DNA from: Macrotis lagotis
Lineage: Eukaryota; Chordata; Mammalia; Peramelemorphia; Peramelidae
Length of the DNA stretch: 64,000 nucleotides
Assembly: GCF_037893015.1 (NCBI RefSeq)
Contig: NC_133658.1
Coordinates: 880,098,543 to 880,162,542 of the forward strand
Direction of reading: 5' to 3'
In this document: in pieces, positions 1-12,059 of the stretch
Numbering within the stretch: position 1 is the stretch's first letter
How the letters are laid out: each line of letters begins with the position of its first letter
The notes under the pieces: model-generated
Databases searched by the model: none
What the model saw: only the letters and a program-made list of their open reading frames with translations
Told to the model about the DNA's origin: nothing
Made by a program: the position numbers and the translations under genes

Positions 1-31
<31 letters not shown>
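1..31. repeat. (TA)n microsatellite
   Basis: Uninterrupted TA dinucleotides at the window edge. They continue into AT/CA-rich sequence equivalent to the tail zone of the related element near 60540. Confidence 0.95.
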
Positions 32-2402
32 TATACACACTCCTGCACACATATATAAACATTTATATACATACACACATAGTCACCCCTATATACAGAT
101 TTTTATATATAATATATATATATTTAGTTTGTTATCTCTTATTTTTATAACATTTCCTAAAAACTTGTACTTGCTACCTTGCCCTCCTATTCCTTAATTA
201 ACTGACCTTCAAAGAATCCCTACTTTGTACTCTCTTCTATATTCCCTTCTCCATTGATCTATACATCCTTCTATATCTCCTCATTAATCTATACCCACTT
301 CTATATACTCTTTTATCCCATTCCCTCACCCTCAAACTCATTATTTTCCTTATTCCCTTATTTTATCTGTCTGAATTTAAAAGGCTTTTATAGCCTTATA
401 TAAGTATATAATAAATTTCTTTTCCAGGAATACCAGCTCTCAGGGGCAGCTAGGTGGCACAGTGGATAGAGTACCTGCCCTGGAGTCAGGAGGATCTGAG
501 TTCAAATCCAACCTCAGACAATAATTACCTAGCTGTGTGATCTTGGTCAAGTCACTTAATCCCATTGCCTTGCAGAAACAAAAAAAAAAATAAACAAACA
601 AATACCAACTCTCCTTCCCCATCTAATTCCTTTGTATCAGTTCTTCTCATTTGTATGTTACCCCTTTTTTAAATCTTTTCCAAAATCATTTTACTTTTAA
701 GAGTCATACCCTAGTATCGCTGCACCCACCTTTCTTTCTAATTACCCAATTACCAACAACAATCTGAACATATAATTGATATCATGTATAGATAGTAAGC
801 AATTTGTCCTTATTGAGCCCCTTGTAATTAGTATTTGATGTTTACCTTATTTTTTTTTAGTTCTTGTAAGTCAAGTTTTCTCTTAAGTTCAGGTCTTTGT
901 GCAACAAAATCCTGAAAGTCTTGCATTTTGTTGCATGTCCATTTTTTTTCATTCAGGATTATGCTTGACTTTGCTGAGTATATTTTCAGCCACTAACCCA
1001 GTTCTTTTGCTCTTCAATATATTGTGTTCCAACATCTGCAGTCTTTTAAGTTAAGTGTTCCAAGCCCTGCTAATTGGTCTTGTATAATTTTAATTGTGGT
1101 TCTACCATATTTGAATTGCTTTTTCTTTCTTGTTGCTCTGAATATTTTCACTTAACCTGAGGGATTTGGAATTTAATTGATATTCCTATTAGTTTTCCTT
1201 CTAGGATTCCTTTCAGTTGAGGATCTGTGATTTTTTCCTATTTCTACTTTCCCTTCTTATTCTAAAACCTCAGAAAAATTTTCGTTAATTATTTCTTGTT
1301 GTATTGTATCAAGATTCTTTTTTATTTGATCATAGCTTTCAGGTTGTCTGATTATTCTTATTTATTTTTCTTGATCTAGTCTCCAGAGCTCTTGTTTTTC
1401 TTGCAAGGCATTTTGCTTTCTTTTCTTTTTGATTCTTTATATTTTGTTTTAATATTTCTTAATTTCTTATAACTTGACTGACTTCCCCTTGCACCATTCT
1501 AATTTAGCTTTTCCTCAATCTAAAGTATTTGATATTTAAAGTCTTATTTTTGAGTTCCTCTGTGAATTCTTTTGAACAGGTAGCCATCTGGCATTACTCT
1601 TCAGGATAGTCTTTTTTCACTTTAGCATCTTCCTCTAAAGATGAACCCCCAGTCTTCTTCATTCCCAAAATATTTCTCTATGGTTTTTTTATTTCTCCTT
1701 ATTCAACTCATTTAAAAATTGTTTTTAAAAGCACCATATTGTTATAGTCATCTCTGGTCCTCCAAGTGGGGGAAAGGACATCTGATCCCAGGAGTTTTGT
1801 CCTAGGCCAACCCATAGACTGTTTTCCTCCTTCAAGTTACAAATGGGGTCCCTCAGTACACAGAGCAAGAAATGATCTTACTCCCTAAGAATCCTCCAGT
1901 GGCTACAACCTTCTATTCTCCCCTCTAACCTGAAACCTAGCTCAAGAACTCAGTTTTCCTGTTAAGTGTCTACAGCCAGCAGTATCCCCATGCCTCTGCC
2001 TCTGCATTCGCTGGTTATGTGCTGGTTTCTTCTTAGCCTGGGCCTGGCATTCCTTATCAGTAGAGGTTTCCTCTCTTCCCCTGCTCAGATGCCAGACCCT
2101 CAAACTGTTCTGGAGATGAAAATTCCTGTGACTGAGTCAGAGGCTACCTACAAACTCAGCTGCCCCTAGGACTCACCTCTTGCTGTTTAGGGACCTGGCT
2201 GAAGGTATTTGTACTGCATTCAACCTCCAGTCCCTTCAGATCTTCCCCAGTTGTCCAGAAGTAATAATATTTTTGCTGCAGCTTGTTTTTTTCTGCTGCT
2301 CAACTTTCACTCTGAGGTGTTTTTTTGACTTGTTAGTGGAGGAAATCTAGAGAGCTTGGAATTTTCTAAGTTACTCCACCATCTTCCCAGAATCTCCTCC
2401 TT
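32..2402 (-). mobile_element. Antisense L1-type element, 5' UTR plus ORF1 remnant, ORF2 not seen
   Basis: Read on the minus strand, the element opens near 2402 with the classic L1 start (GGAAGATGGTGGAGT). It continues through a 5' UTR (about 2400-1700) into a degenerate ORF1 zone and an A-rich 3' part reaching the window edge. It is alignable by eye along its length with 60540-62507, for example the stretches around 1960-2060 and 62395-62500. No open reading frame survives. A SINE sits inside it at 441-600. Family assignment rests on the start motif and the ORF1-like paralogue. Whether ORF2 ever followed cannot be told because the window begins here. Confidence 0.7.
429..612 (+). mobile_element. 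tRNA-derived marsupial SINE with target-site duplications
   Basis: The SINE body at 441-600 has the GGGGCAGCTAGGTGGC head, the box-B-like GAGTTCAAATCC and an A-rich tail. It is flanked by 12-bp direct repeats, AATACCAGCTCT (429-440) and AATACCAACTCT (601-612). The related element near 60953 carries the same site without the SINE (ACTACCAGCTCTCC), which confirms the insertion point. Confidence 0.93.
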
Positions 2403-2768
2403 TTCATACCTTTTCTCTGAACATTTGACTCCCCATAATTTATCTGTGTCTGTTGAAAGCAGTACCACATTCTTCCCATTTATCCAGGGGCTCAATTTCA
2501 TTGACATTGAAATCATTTTTGACTCTCTTCCCTTCCCTTACTCCACTTATCTGTTGACAGGTTTTGTCATTTTGCCCTCCATATCTCACATTTTTCCTTT
2601 CCTTCAACCTCCATTACAATTAATCTTGTTTAGCTCCTTTTTTTCTACTTATCAAACTATTGTAATAACCTGCAAAACAGTCTTCTTGATTCAGTCTAAC
2701 GCTTCCACCATATATCCTTCACACCATTGTTTTTATATTATTTCCTAGACAAACACCAGCAGCAGCAA

Positions 2769-2814
<46 letters not shown>

Positions 2815-3518
2815 TGCAGTTTGTTTAAGATATATACCTACATATAGTACCCTTTCTACCTCATGCTCCTTTTCTCCCCTTGAGCCTACCCTGCTTACCC
2901 TTTGTCTCCCCTTTCTTTTAACTCCTTACCTTATTTCTCTCTTCTACCCAGTTTCCAATGAGCACTCTAGTTGAAAACTTTGGCTCAATTCTCCAACTGG
3001 GAGTAGAGCAGGACTGTGGGGACATTGGAAACATGGCAACAATTTGCACCTAGTTTCCCAGACCCTGAATTGTGGGATTAAAGTTAGCAACAGCATTAAA
3101 CTGTACCACTTTCCTTTAGGGTCTGTGATGGTAGTTAAAGGATTTGCTAAGGTTTTAATATTTTCTCACTTTCTTTCCAAAGAAAAATTCCCTGTGGTAC
3201 CACTTCCCCCTTTACACGGAGTATCAAGTGGTTTGGAATTCTTTGTTTACTGTTCCCATGGTGATAGACCTACAAGAACTGCTGATTCCACTAGAGCAAA
3301 AGGGAAGCTTATTTTTAATCTCCCTCCAGAATAACTGCTCAGGAGTCCTGATTTCTATATTGTAATTCTTCTTGCTGAAATGTGTATCCAGTGAAGAATA
3401 GATATTATTATAATAATTGATTATATTAAAACTTTTTATCACTTTGTCTTAATTATGAAATCTTAGACTCTGCTCTTTCCTTAAAGACATGCAAATAAAA
3501 GTCCTAATGTATTATTGG
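2403..3518. other. No gene seen; T/C-rich sequence with a CA microsatellite
   Basis: Pyrimidine-rich sequence without codon-like structure. Open frames here (130 and 96 codons) have low-complexity S/F/L-rich translations, no recognisable domain and no start context. Apart from the CA repeat nothing is recognised; an old unclassified repeat is possible. Confidence 0.5.
2770..2811. repeat. (CA)n microsatellite
   Basis: About 21 uninterrupted CA units. Confidence 0.97.
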
Positions 3519-3690
3519 ATAGAATGCTGGAGTTAGATTAAGAAGGAACTGAATTGAAATTTCACTTTCAGCATTTAGTAGCTTTATGACCATAAGCTAG
3601 TTACAGCCTGAGTCTCCTCTGAAAATTGGCAGCAATAATACCAGTAGCATCTACCTTGCAGAACTATGGTAAGATTCAGCTGGTTCTTGT
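3519..3690 (+). mobile_element. MIR-type CORE-SINE, degenerate
   Basis: Sense-strand order matches MIR: a tRNA-like head, then a CORE with 'agtagctttatgaccataag', then 'gagtctcctctgaaaattgg' and 'aataataccagtagcatctacc'. Many substitutions indicate an old, pre-marsupial insertion. Confidence 0.7.
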
Positions 3691-5470
3691 TCGTTATCAC
3701 TATGTTTGACAAATTACAGTGTGTCCGACTAACTGATAAGACCAATATAAGTTTGGAATGCTCTACCACAGGTTGGGCACAAATAATCCATGTGAATACC
3801 TAGGGTGGGTACTCTAAACTTACAGATGTCATGTTTCCTTTGAGCTGCTTCAATTCTGCTTTCCTCCTAGAATGCAGCACCCTCACTGATGAGGGCACAG
3901 CATGCTGGGCAGTCCTGTGCCAGGGTCTTCCATGCTTTACAATCAATTCTAAAGTTCTTCAGGGTGTCTCAGTCTCATTTCTTCTGACCCCCTTGTAAGA
4001 GCTTTCCCTGTGCGAGTTTTCCATAAAATAGTCTTTTTGACAAACTTATGTTTATCATTCTAACAATATGGACAGTCCACCATAGTTACATTCTCTGTAG
4101 TAACGTTTAAATGCTTGACAGTTTAGCTTGAAAAAGGACCTGAGTATCTGGTATCTTCTCCCACCAGGTAATCTTCAGAATCTTCCTAAGACAATTTAAA
4201 CAGAAGCAATTCAGTTTCCTGACATGGACTGTCCAGGTTTCATAGGAATATAGCAATGAGGTCAACACAACAATTCTGTAGACCTTCAGTTTTGCAATTA
4301 GTCTTCTACTCTCCAATTCTTTCAGAGCCTTCCAAATAGTGGGCTAACTCTGGTAATGCAAGTGTCAGCTTTATTGTCAATGTGCACCTCCTTGGAAAAG
4401 GACACTGCTAAGGTAAGTGAACTTGTCCACTTTACTCAAAACTTCTCCACTTGCTGTAAATGATGGTTCCGCATATAGACGGTGTGTGGTACTGGCTGAT
4501 GGAGCACTTGTGGTGTTTTTTTTTTTTTTTTGGTGTTAATTGAGAGATCAAAATTAGCACAAGCAGCAGAGAATCAATCCATATTTTGTTGCATCTCAAC
4601 TTCAGAGGGTCCATTGAGTGCACAATCATCTACAAATAGAAGATCATGCACCAACACTCCCTCCACTTTGGTCTTAACTTGTAGCCTTTGCAAGCTGAAG
4701 AATTTGCCATCTGTGCAGGAGCTAACCTTGAGGCCATGCTCATCCTCAGTGAGGGTGTTTGATAACATGGCTGAAAACATCATGCTAAAAAGTATGGGAG
4801 CAAGAATACATCCTTGTTTTACTCCATTGGTGACTGGAAAATCTGGAGAGCATCATCCACTATCCAGAATCTGGGCAAGCATGCCATCATGAAATTGACA
4901 TATAATACTGATGATTCAAATTTTGACATAATTTTTCATAAGCCCTCATGACTGATGGTATCAAGGGCCTTGCTCAGATATACAAATGTTATATACAGAC
5001 CTCTTCTGTTGGCATTTTTCCTGGAGTTGTCAGGCAGCAAACACCATATAGACTGTTCCTCTACCTTTTCTGAAGCCACACTGGTTCTCAGGAAGGTGAA
5101 CAACTTCCAGGTGAAGGATCAGCCTATTGAGAAGGACTCTGGCAAGAATCTTACTACAATGAATAAAAGAGAAAGACCCCTGTGATTGTCACTGGACAAT
5201 CTATTCCTTTTACCTTTATATAGATGGACAACAGAGGCATCCTTGAATTCTTGGGGGATAACCTCATCATGCCATATAACTTGGAAAATTTTAGTCAACT
5301 TTTGGATGAGCAATGGAACCCCCACCTTGTAGATCTCAGCTGAAATGGAATCAGCACCAGGTGCTTTGCCACTCAAAAGGAGTCTAATGGCATTCAAACC
5401 CTCTTCTTCAGTTGTAACTTCAACTAGTGACTGATTGACTTCCACTTGAGGTAAATTGTCAACAGCTTCT
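3690..5470 (-). pseudogene. Non-L1 LINE reverse transcriptase remnant (RTE/CR1/L2-like), antisense
   Basis: Minus-strand translation in order gives an RT N-terminal block (5445-5119: PQEFKDASVVHLYKGKRNR, then DNHRGLSLL). A palm block follows (4783-4574) in which the catalytic F/YADD reads LLFVDDCALN. Next is a C-terminal block (4316-4107: LLYSYETWTV, KIPDTQV), then GGQKK, and finally a C2H2-like end (CPTCGRAFQTYIGLISH) near 3770-3700. Stops and frameshifts separate all blocks, so it is dead. The C-terminal zinc-finger layout is not that of L1. I recognise it as a vertebrate LINE family but cannot name the clade with certainty. Confidence 0.7.
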
Positions 5471-5734
5471 ACATTGATTGATAATGGCCTGTTATGAATA
5501 CTATGGAAGTGTTCAGGAGTTGTTTACTAAGTGGAGAGAAAATGAAAATGTTAAGGTTTGGCCACTGCTGAAATCAGAAACAATGCCAAGTCCATGAACC
5601 TGGAAGAGTGGAAGGTGGTGACTTGGGCAAAAAAATATGGAGTTTGGAAAAGGGGAGGGTCTGGGGAGAAAATGAAATGATTCCTTTTTAAACATGTGGT
5701 GGACATTTGTTTGCTCTGTCTAATAAATTTGCGA
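5471..5734. other. No gene seen
   Basis: Unremarkable AT-rich sequence between the antisense LINE remnant and an antisense SINE. No repeat family is recognised. Confidence 0.4.
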
Positions 5735-6023
5735 TGTAGGATCAGAGCTCAGGAGAGATATCATCATTGTGGTTCAGATGTTTCGATTGTATCTGAATCT
5801 TTGTGACCCCATGTGGTGTTTTCTTGGTAGAGGTACTCAAGCAATTTGCCTTTTATTTCTCCAGCTCATCTTACAGTTGAGGAAACTGAGGGACAAAGTA
5901 TTAAGTGACTTGCCCAGATAACCCAGTTAGTAAATTTTCAGAAGTTGATTTTCAACTCAGGAAGGTGAGTCTTCCTGACTCCAATCCCAGTTTTCTATTT
6001 ACTGCACCACCTAGCTACCCCTA
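5735..6023 (-). mobile_element. RTE-tailed tRNA-SINE, antisense
   Basis: Reading + strand, an RTE-like tail (CTTTGTGACCCCATGTGG, TTTTCTTGG) precedes 'gttgaggaaactgagg', 'gtgacttgcccag' and a reverse SINE head ending in CACCACCTAGCTACCCC. That is the reverse order of the marsupial SINE family whose 3' tail derives from an RTE LINE. A sense relative lies at 44243-44495. Confidence 0.8.
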
Positions 6024-6982
6024 GAATAGATAAGTTAGTCATCTACTAGAAATGATCATGAAACCTGTTGAGTTGGTGAAGTCACCAAGTGAGAGTTTAG
6101 AGACAGAAAAGAAGCTGACTTTTCACAGAGCATTTGGATGTACCTACAGTTAAGGCGACATGATATAGATAAGAACCAGAAGAAAATTATTTCATGAAAA
6201 CCCAGAGAAGAGAGAATATTCAGGAAGAGAAGTTGGTCATCAGTGCCCACTCCTTGTACCCCCAATTCTTAGCACAGTATCAGCAGCACATAGTAAGGGT
6301 TTAAAAAATTTTGATGAACTCTGACTCTAATTAGTAAGGATGAGGACTGAGACAAGGCATCCTGTTCAAAAGTAAGTCATTAGTAGATTGGATGAAAGAA
6401 TTTCACCTGAGCAATGGATAAGTTTGAAAGTTAATCAACAAAGGATCGAGGTGTGCTTGAGAGGAAGGGAAGCAGCTTCTTTTTTAGGAGTTTGACTGAG
6501 AAAGTAAGGAGAGAGAGATAGGACAATAGCCTGAAGATAGGCTATTGTAGAGTCTAATGAAAAATGTTGCTTTTGTAAAAATGAGGAGACTTAGGGCAAT
6601 GGGGAAGGAACAAGAAGAAAAGGAGGGGTTGAAAATTGGAGGGAGGGAGATTAAAAACTAGAGGGAGCAATCTTCTGGAAAAAATGCAGGGATTGGGATC
6701 AAGAACACTTAGAGAGAAGTTGGCCTTGGAAAATTGCAACCTCTTTTTCAGAGGCTAGGCAAAAGATAGAGTGGAGGATTAAATTATTTGCAATCCCAGC
6801 AATTTAGTTTACTCCTGATGACTTTGCATCCCTGGATATCCTCTTTGGCACTAGCTGCATCTTTCTCATATCTTCTGTCCCATCAGTCATAGAGGGCTCC
6901 CCTTGTTACTTTCAGACTCTCTCTTTGTTTCAATCAGCAATTTTACTCCTTTGAACTTGAATCTATTAAAAAATTTATACCT
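6024..6982. other. No gene; unassigned sequence with a short MIR-like 3' fragment
   Basis: About 6240-6300 resembles a MIR 3' end (CACAGTATCAGCAGCACATAGTAAGG). The rest is purine-rich (AGGAGGGGTTGAAAATTGG) and probably old repeat, but I cannot name it. Open frames are short and featureless. Confidence 0.4.
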
Positions 6983-7834
6983 AAGGGAGGCAGAGCCACA
7001 ATGGCAGAGAAAATGGAGGGACTCAGCAGTGTTCCCCTAAACCCTTCAAAATACTCTTAAAGAATGACTCAAAGAAAATTCTAGAGGGACAGAACCCACA
7101 AAAAGATGGAGTGAAACAATTTTCCAGTCCAAGATAAGTTAGAAGGTTGACAGGAAAGATCTGTTGCACCAGAATGAAAGTGGAGTGAGTCCAGTGTATG
7201 CTAAGTCAGTGCAGACCAGGCTCCAACACAGCAGGAGCAAGCCTTGGGCGTGACTGAATCAGTGATCATTTCCAGACCTCTCAACTCACAGATGGTAATG
7301 GGATCAGATAACTATTCATAAAGAGATTGCAGGTTTCTCAATGGCACTGGGAGCAAGACTCTGTGGCATTGCCCCTGCTTGGATCTGGGTAGCAGTTCTA
7401 GATCTCAGTCCAAGACAGGAAAGACAAGTACATAAGAGCTTGAAGCCACAGAGGAGCAGGGAGGCTGCTCCCAGTTCCAGGATGGAAAAGAATATTTGTG
7501 CTCTCTCACTGACCAGTGCACAGTACCAAAAAGTAGTAAACACACCTCTTCATAGATGATAGTAACTTGGAAGAACTGAAAATTTAAGTTACTCAAAATT
7601 ACCTCAAAAACAACTATTCAAAAATCTTGAACATTTGGACAATGTCCCATCTACTCTGGAAGCAGATCCCCACTTCAGCATAGAGTTAGAAGTCAAGAAA
7701 TAATCTGGTAAATAGGCAAATAATAGAAAAACATCCTGGTTATAGAAAGTTACTATGGTGAAAAAGAAGATAAAAACACAAACTCAAAAGAAGACAATAA
7801 AATAAAAACTTTTGTATCCTTCATAACTTCATAG

Positions 7835-7835
<1 letters not shown>

Positions 7836-7868
<33 letters not shown>
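7836..7868. repeat. (TA)n microsatellite
   Basis: Alternating TA inside the L1 5' UTR/ORF1 boundary. Confidence 0.95.
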
Positions 7869-7870
<2 letters not shown>

Positions 7871-8076
7871 TATATAACTATATCCTTATAACTTCAAAAA
7901 AAATGTGAGTCATCATGAAAGATCTCACAAAAAAGGATTTTAAAAATCAAGTAAAAGAGGTAGAGGAAACATTTGAAAAGAGAAATAAGAGTGATACAGG
8001 AAAATCATGAAAAGCAAGTCAATAGCTTGGTAAAGGAGGCACAAAAAGTACTGAAGATAATACATTAAAAAACAGA

Positions 8077-8469
8077 ATGAGTCAAATGGTAAAAAAAGAC
8101 CCACCAAAATATAATAAAGAGAAAATGTTTGAAAAGCAGAACTGTCCAAATGGAAAAAGCCATACAAAAAATTCACTGAAGAAAAAAATCCTTAAAAAAA
8201 GTAGAATTGATCAAATGGAAAAGGAGGTACAAATACTTATTGAAGAAAGTAATTGCTTAAAGATTAGAATTGGACAAGTGGAAGCTATTGACTTTATGAA
8301 ATATCAAGAACCAATAAAACAAAATCAAAAGAATGAAAAAAAAGACAATGTGACATATCTCATTGGAAAAAAATCTGCCCTGTTAAATAGATTCAGGAGA
8401 CATAATTTAAGAATTAATGGACTACCTGAAAGCTATGATAAAAGAATAAACTCGGACATCATTCTTTAA
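8077..8469 (+). pseudogene. L1 ORF1p remnant (coiled coil plus start of RNA-binding domain)
   Basis: An open frame of 130 codons. Lysine/glutamate-rich heptad-like sequence (MEKEVQILIEESNCLKIRIG) is followed by the ORF1 RRM motif region (RRHNLRINGLPESYDKR). This is the RNA chaperone that coats L1 RNA. The frame closes early (DIIL, stop at 8467) and upstream ORF1 sequence is in other frames, so no functional protein is expected. Confidence 0.8.
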
Positions 8470-9565
8470 GAATTGTTAATTTTCTGATATTCCGGAAACA
8501 GAGGGTAAAATAGAAATTGAATGAATTCACCACCATCTCCTGAAAGAAATCACAAAGGAAAACTTCCAGAAATATTAGAGTCCAATTCCAGAACTGCAAG
8601 GAGAAAATAGTGCAAGCAACTAAAAAGAAATAGTTCCAATATCATGGACCTGTAGTAAGGATAACATAAGATTTAGCAGTTTCTACATTAAAGAATCAGA
8701 GGGTTTGCAATAAGATATCCAGAGGGTAAAAACTCTAAGATTATAACTAAAAATAATCCTTCAGGCAAAAGATGAATATTCAATAAAATAGAGGACTTTC
8801 AAGCTGAAAAGACCAGAGGTAAAGAGAAAATTTCACTTTCAAATACAGGACTCAAAAGAAGTATAAAGAGGTAAAATGAAAAGAAAGAAAAAATTCAATA
8901 AAGTTTAACAGTTTGCATTCTACATAGGTAAGTGATATTTATAATTTCTAAAAATATTCTTCTAAGAAGAAATACACAGACAAAAAGCACAGGTGTAAGT
9001 TGAATATGCTGATATGATTATTAAAAATATAAAAATAAAGTATGAGAAAGAAGAGTACACTGGGAAAAGGTGTAGTAGGAATGGGGAAAATTATCTGACA
9101 TAAAAGAGATCCAAAAGTTTACAGTGGAAGGAAAGGGGAAATAAGTGAACCTTACTCTCATTGGAATTGACTCAAAATACACAATCAATTGGATGTAGAA
9201 ATCTATCTTATACAGGATATTATGGGGGAAGGAGATATGAGAAGGGTGGAAGATGATAGAAGGGAGGGCAGATGGTGAAGAAAAAATCATAAAACGCTTT
9301 TGAGAATGGTGGTGAAAAGGAGAGAATAGGATAAACAGGTAAAACAGGGGAGATCAAAATACATGGTTGACAATCATTGCTACAAAAAATTATTTCTATA
9401 GCAAGTCTCTAGTAAGGACATCATTTCTCAAATATATAAAATAATGAGTGAAAATGTATAGAAATAAAAGTTGTTCTTTAACTGATAAATAGTTAAAGGA
9501 TATGAAGAGGCATTTTTCAGGCAAAGAAATCAAAGCTATACATAGTCATATGTAAAAATGCTTTA

Positions 9566-9690
9566 TTGGGGCAACTAGGTGACTCAGTGTATAGAGCACG
9601 GGCCCTGGAGTCAAGAGTACCTGAGTACCTAGCTGCATGGCCTCAGGAAAGCCACTTAACCCCATTGCTTTGCAAAAATAAAAATAAAAT
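9566..9690 (+). mobile_element. tRNA-derived marsupial SINE, internally shortened
   Basis: Head GGGGCAACTAGGTGACTCAG and tail CCCCATTGCTTTGCAAAAAT are present. The central box-B to 'cagacactt' segment is missing: CCTGAGTACCTAGCTGCATGG joins the two flanks directly. It is inserted in the L1 3' part. Confidence 0.85.
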
Positions 9691-10571
9691 TCTTTGAATT
9701 ACTATTAGAGAAATTCAAATTAAAACAACACTGGGCTCCCAATACATACTTACTGGATTGGCTAATATGACAGAAGAGTAAAATAGCACATGTTGGAGGG
9801 GATGTAGGAAAATTAAAACATGAATGCATAATTGGTGAATTTGTATACTACCATTCTGGAGAACAATTTGGGACTATGCCCAAAGGGTTATATAAACATG
9901 CATACCCTTTGGTCAAGCAATACCACTACTAAGTCTGTATCCCAAAGAGATAAAAAAAAAAAAAAAAAAAGGAAAAACTGTAAAAATTTTAGCAGCTCTT
10001 TTCCTGGTGGCATAAATTAGAAATTGAGGGGATATCCATCAATTGGGGAATAGCTAAACAAGTTGTATTTGATTGAGATGGAATACTATTATGCTATAAG
10101 AAATGATAAGAAGGATGGTCTCAGAAAAACATGGAAAGACTTAAATTAACTCATGCAAAATGAAATGAGCAGTACCAGAAGAACATTGTATGCAGCAGCA
10201 GCAATATGTGATGATTTACTGTGAATAACCGAGCTATTCTTAGCAATACAATGATCTAAGACAGTTCTGAAGGACATATTATGAAAGTTGCTGACCTTCT
10301 CTGGAGAAAGAGCTGGTGGAGACTGAATGCAGATCAAAGATACTTTTTCTTTATTTTTCTTGTGGTTTTATTTTTTTGGTCTGTGCTTTATTTCACAGCA
10401 TGACTTATGTGTAAATGTGTTTTGCATGACCATACATGTATAACCTATATCAAATTGCTTGCATTCTCAATGAGGGGAAGAAATGAGGGAGGGAGTCAGA
10501 GAATTGGAAAGAATGTTAAAATTGTTTTACATGTTTTATATGTAATTTTACATGTACACTTTTCCCCCAGT

Positions 10572-11130
10572 TGTGAGGAATGTAGGGTGTTAGGGAATCT
10601 ATTACAAAAGGGGAATGACCCAGCCAATCACAAGACTGGAAGAGTTTTCCATTCCAGGGATAGCAGGGATAGCAAACCCCAAACTTGTTCTCAATCGGTC
10701 AAGAGTGACCTAGAGATCTTGACCTAATGCAACTGAGTTTGTGCAATGAGGTAGTTGAATATTAACCCACACACCCCCTGTGACGATTGGGGTTCATTAG
10801 CATATCATGCATCATATGATGTGGTGAGGATCATATTAGGGGCATGTCATGGAATGGGTGGACCTCTTAGATTGTAACTCAAACTCTGAGAGCCTATGAA
10901 CATCCATGAGGGAGGGGAAAGAGTTTTTGAAGACCATAAATTACCTAACTTCCAAGACCAATTCGTGCTTCACGCCTAGGTGAGGTACCTATACCTTGTA
11001 AGGTGTATCTTGCAAGGTTCATGAAGAAAGTGTACAATTTTCTCTCACTCTAGCAGGTTTTTCTTTTCATTCATTTATAACACCATTTGAACTGTATCAT
11101 GGTTGATATTAATAAATGCACTTTGACTTA
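10572..11130 (+). mobile_element. Probable solo LTR of an endogenous retrovirus
   Basis: Starts TGTGAGGAATGTAGGG directly after the L1 3' end. It is a roughly 550-bp non-coding block with an AATAAA at about 11110 followed by GCACTTTGACTTAA, the usual layout of a U3-R-U5 unit. I could not fix the 3' terminus or a target-site duplication, so the end coordinate is approximate. Confidence 0.45.
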
Positions 11131-11139
11131 ATTTATATA

Positions 11140-11475
11140 CTTGCCTCCCCATCATTCTTTCTCAAGCAGTTGAGTTCCTGGCTTATTAGCTTCCTCTTTT
11201 CCTTAATTTCTGTCCTTATTCCAGTGGAATTTAGGCTTCATCTTGTTACTTCTTCAGACACTCAGTTCTTCAGTCTCAGGAGATTCCACGATCTACTTCT
11301 CCCTTCTGCTTTAATAATGGACTGGAATAGTCACACCCTGAATTTTCACCTTTATCTACAAGTGTTCTGTTTCCATGATGAAAAATTCTGACATGGGTAG
11401 ACTCCTGAGATGAAACCAAGTTGGTCATACAAAACTTTCTCTAAACAACTTTTAAGGAAACTTCTAAATGGGTCT
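11140..11475 (+). mobile_element. L2-like LINE fragment
   Basis: The text GATTCCACGATCTACTTCTC, TAATGGACTGGAATAGTCAC and CATGATGAAAAATTCTGAC resembles the L2 endonuclease-region coding sequence. It is heavily mutated, with only short open segments (91 codons at 11116-11391). Confidence 0.4.
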
Positions 11476-11540
11476 TAAAGTCACAGAACTTTGAGTTCTG
11501 GCTGGCTAGCTTATCCTTTACTCAGACGAACAATGAAGAG

Positions 11541-12000
11541 GTGTGGGAGACAAAGATGGAAAGTTCTCCATTTATTCAACCCCAAGCAAATGCTTAATAC
11601 CCTTTTTTCACTCCCAATCCTGAGGCATTTTCTAATTACAAGTCAAACAGTGCCCTGATGCTTGCAGACAACAGGTGTTACTTAGTATTCCCCCACACAA
11701 AAATCCCTTACACAGAGCCCCTCCCCCCCAAAAAAAACCCAAAACAAAATAGTGAAACAATGTTTTAGTGAGATATCTTTGGGGAACTTCAGATCCACAT
11801 GGATCAAAAGGTTGTATAGCCCAATGTAGGTTGGAGAACTGGCAAGCTAGCAAAAGTCTCTTAGGCACAGCACAGCTCATGTACTTAACTCTGCTCCCAG
11901 CCCTGCTCAGGCTCTTCCTTGGTTCTGTTCCCAACTCAGTAGGCCAGGAGTGAGTCTAACTACATTCTAATAACTGTTCTGGGGCTGAATCCTAGCAAAG
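11541..12000 (-). mobile_element. Probable antisense LTR
   Basis: On the minus strand, AATAAATGGAGAACTTTCC is followed by ATCTTTGTCTCCCACA, which looks like a polyadenylation signal, R/U5 and terminal CA. On the plus strand this is TGTGGGAG at 11541. The other end (U3) is not resolved. No coding content is credible in its frames (100 and 61 codons). Confidence 0.4.
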
Positions 12001-12059
12001 GGAGCAAAGGGAGCAAAGCACAAACCTCTGACCCACCCCACCCCCAGCTCGCCTATACA

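Larger units (their letters stand above)
6983..10571 (+). mobile_element. Sense L1 with 5' UTR, ORF1 and 3' end but most of ORF2 deleted
   Basis: It begins GGGAGGCAGAGCCACAATGG, a marsupial L1 5' UTR start. 5' UTR text runs to about 7760, the ORF1 remnant occupies 7880-8880, and inter-ORF sequence runs to about 9370. The sequence then jumps to the last part of ORF2 (ATTTCTCAAATATATAAAAT and onward), the ORF2 end and the 3' UTR (to about 10570). Roughly 3 kb of ORF2, including the endonuclease and RT, is missing. It contains a (TA)n run and a SINE. No intact ORF remains. Confidence 0.8.

Noticed and set aside
2770..2811. Regularly spaced repeats that might suggest a CRISPR-type array
   Set aside because: Simple CA dinucleotides; the other repeats are dispersed retroelements, and the sequence is clearly mammalian.
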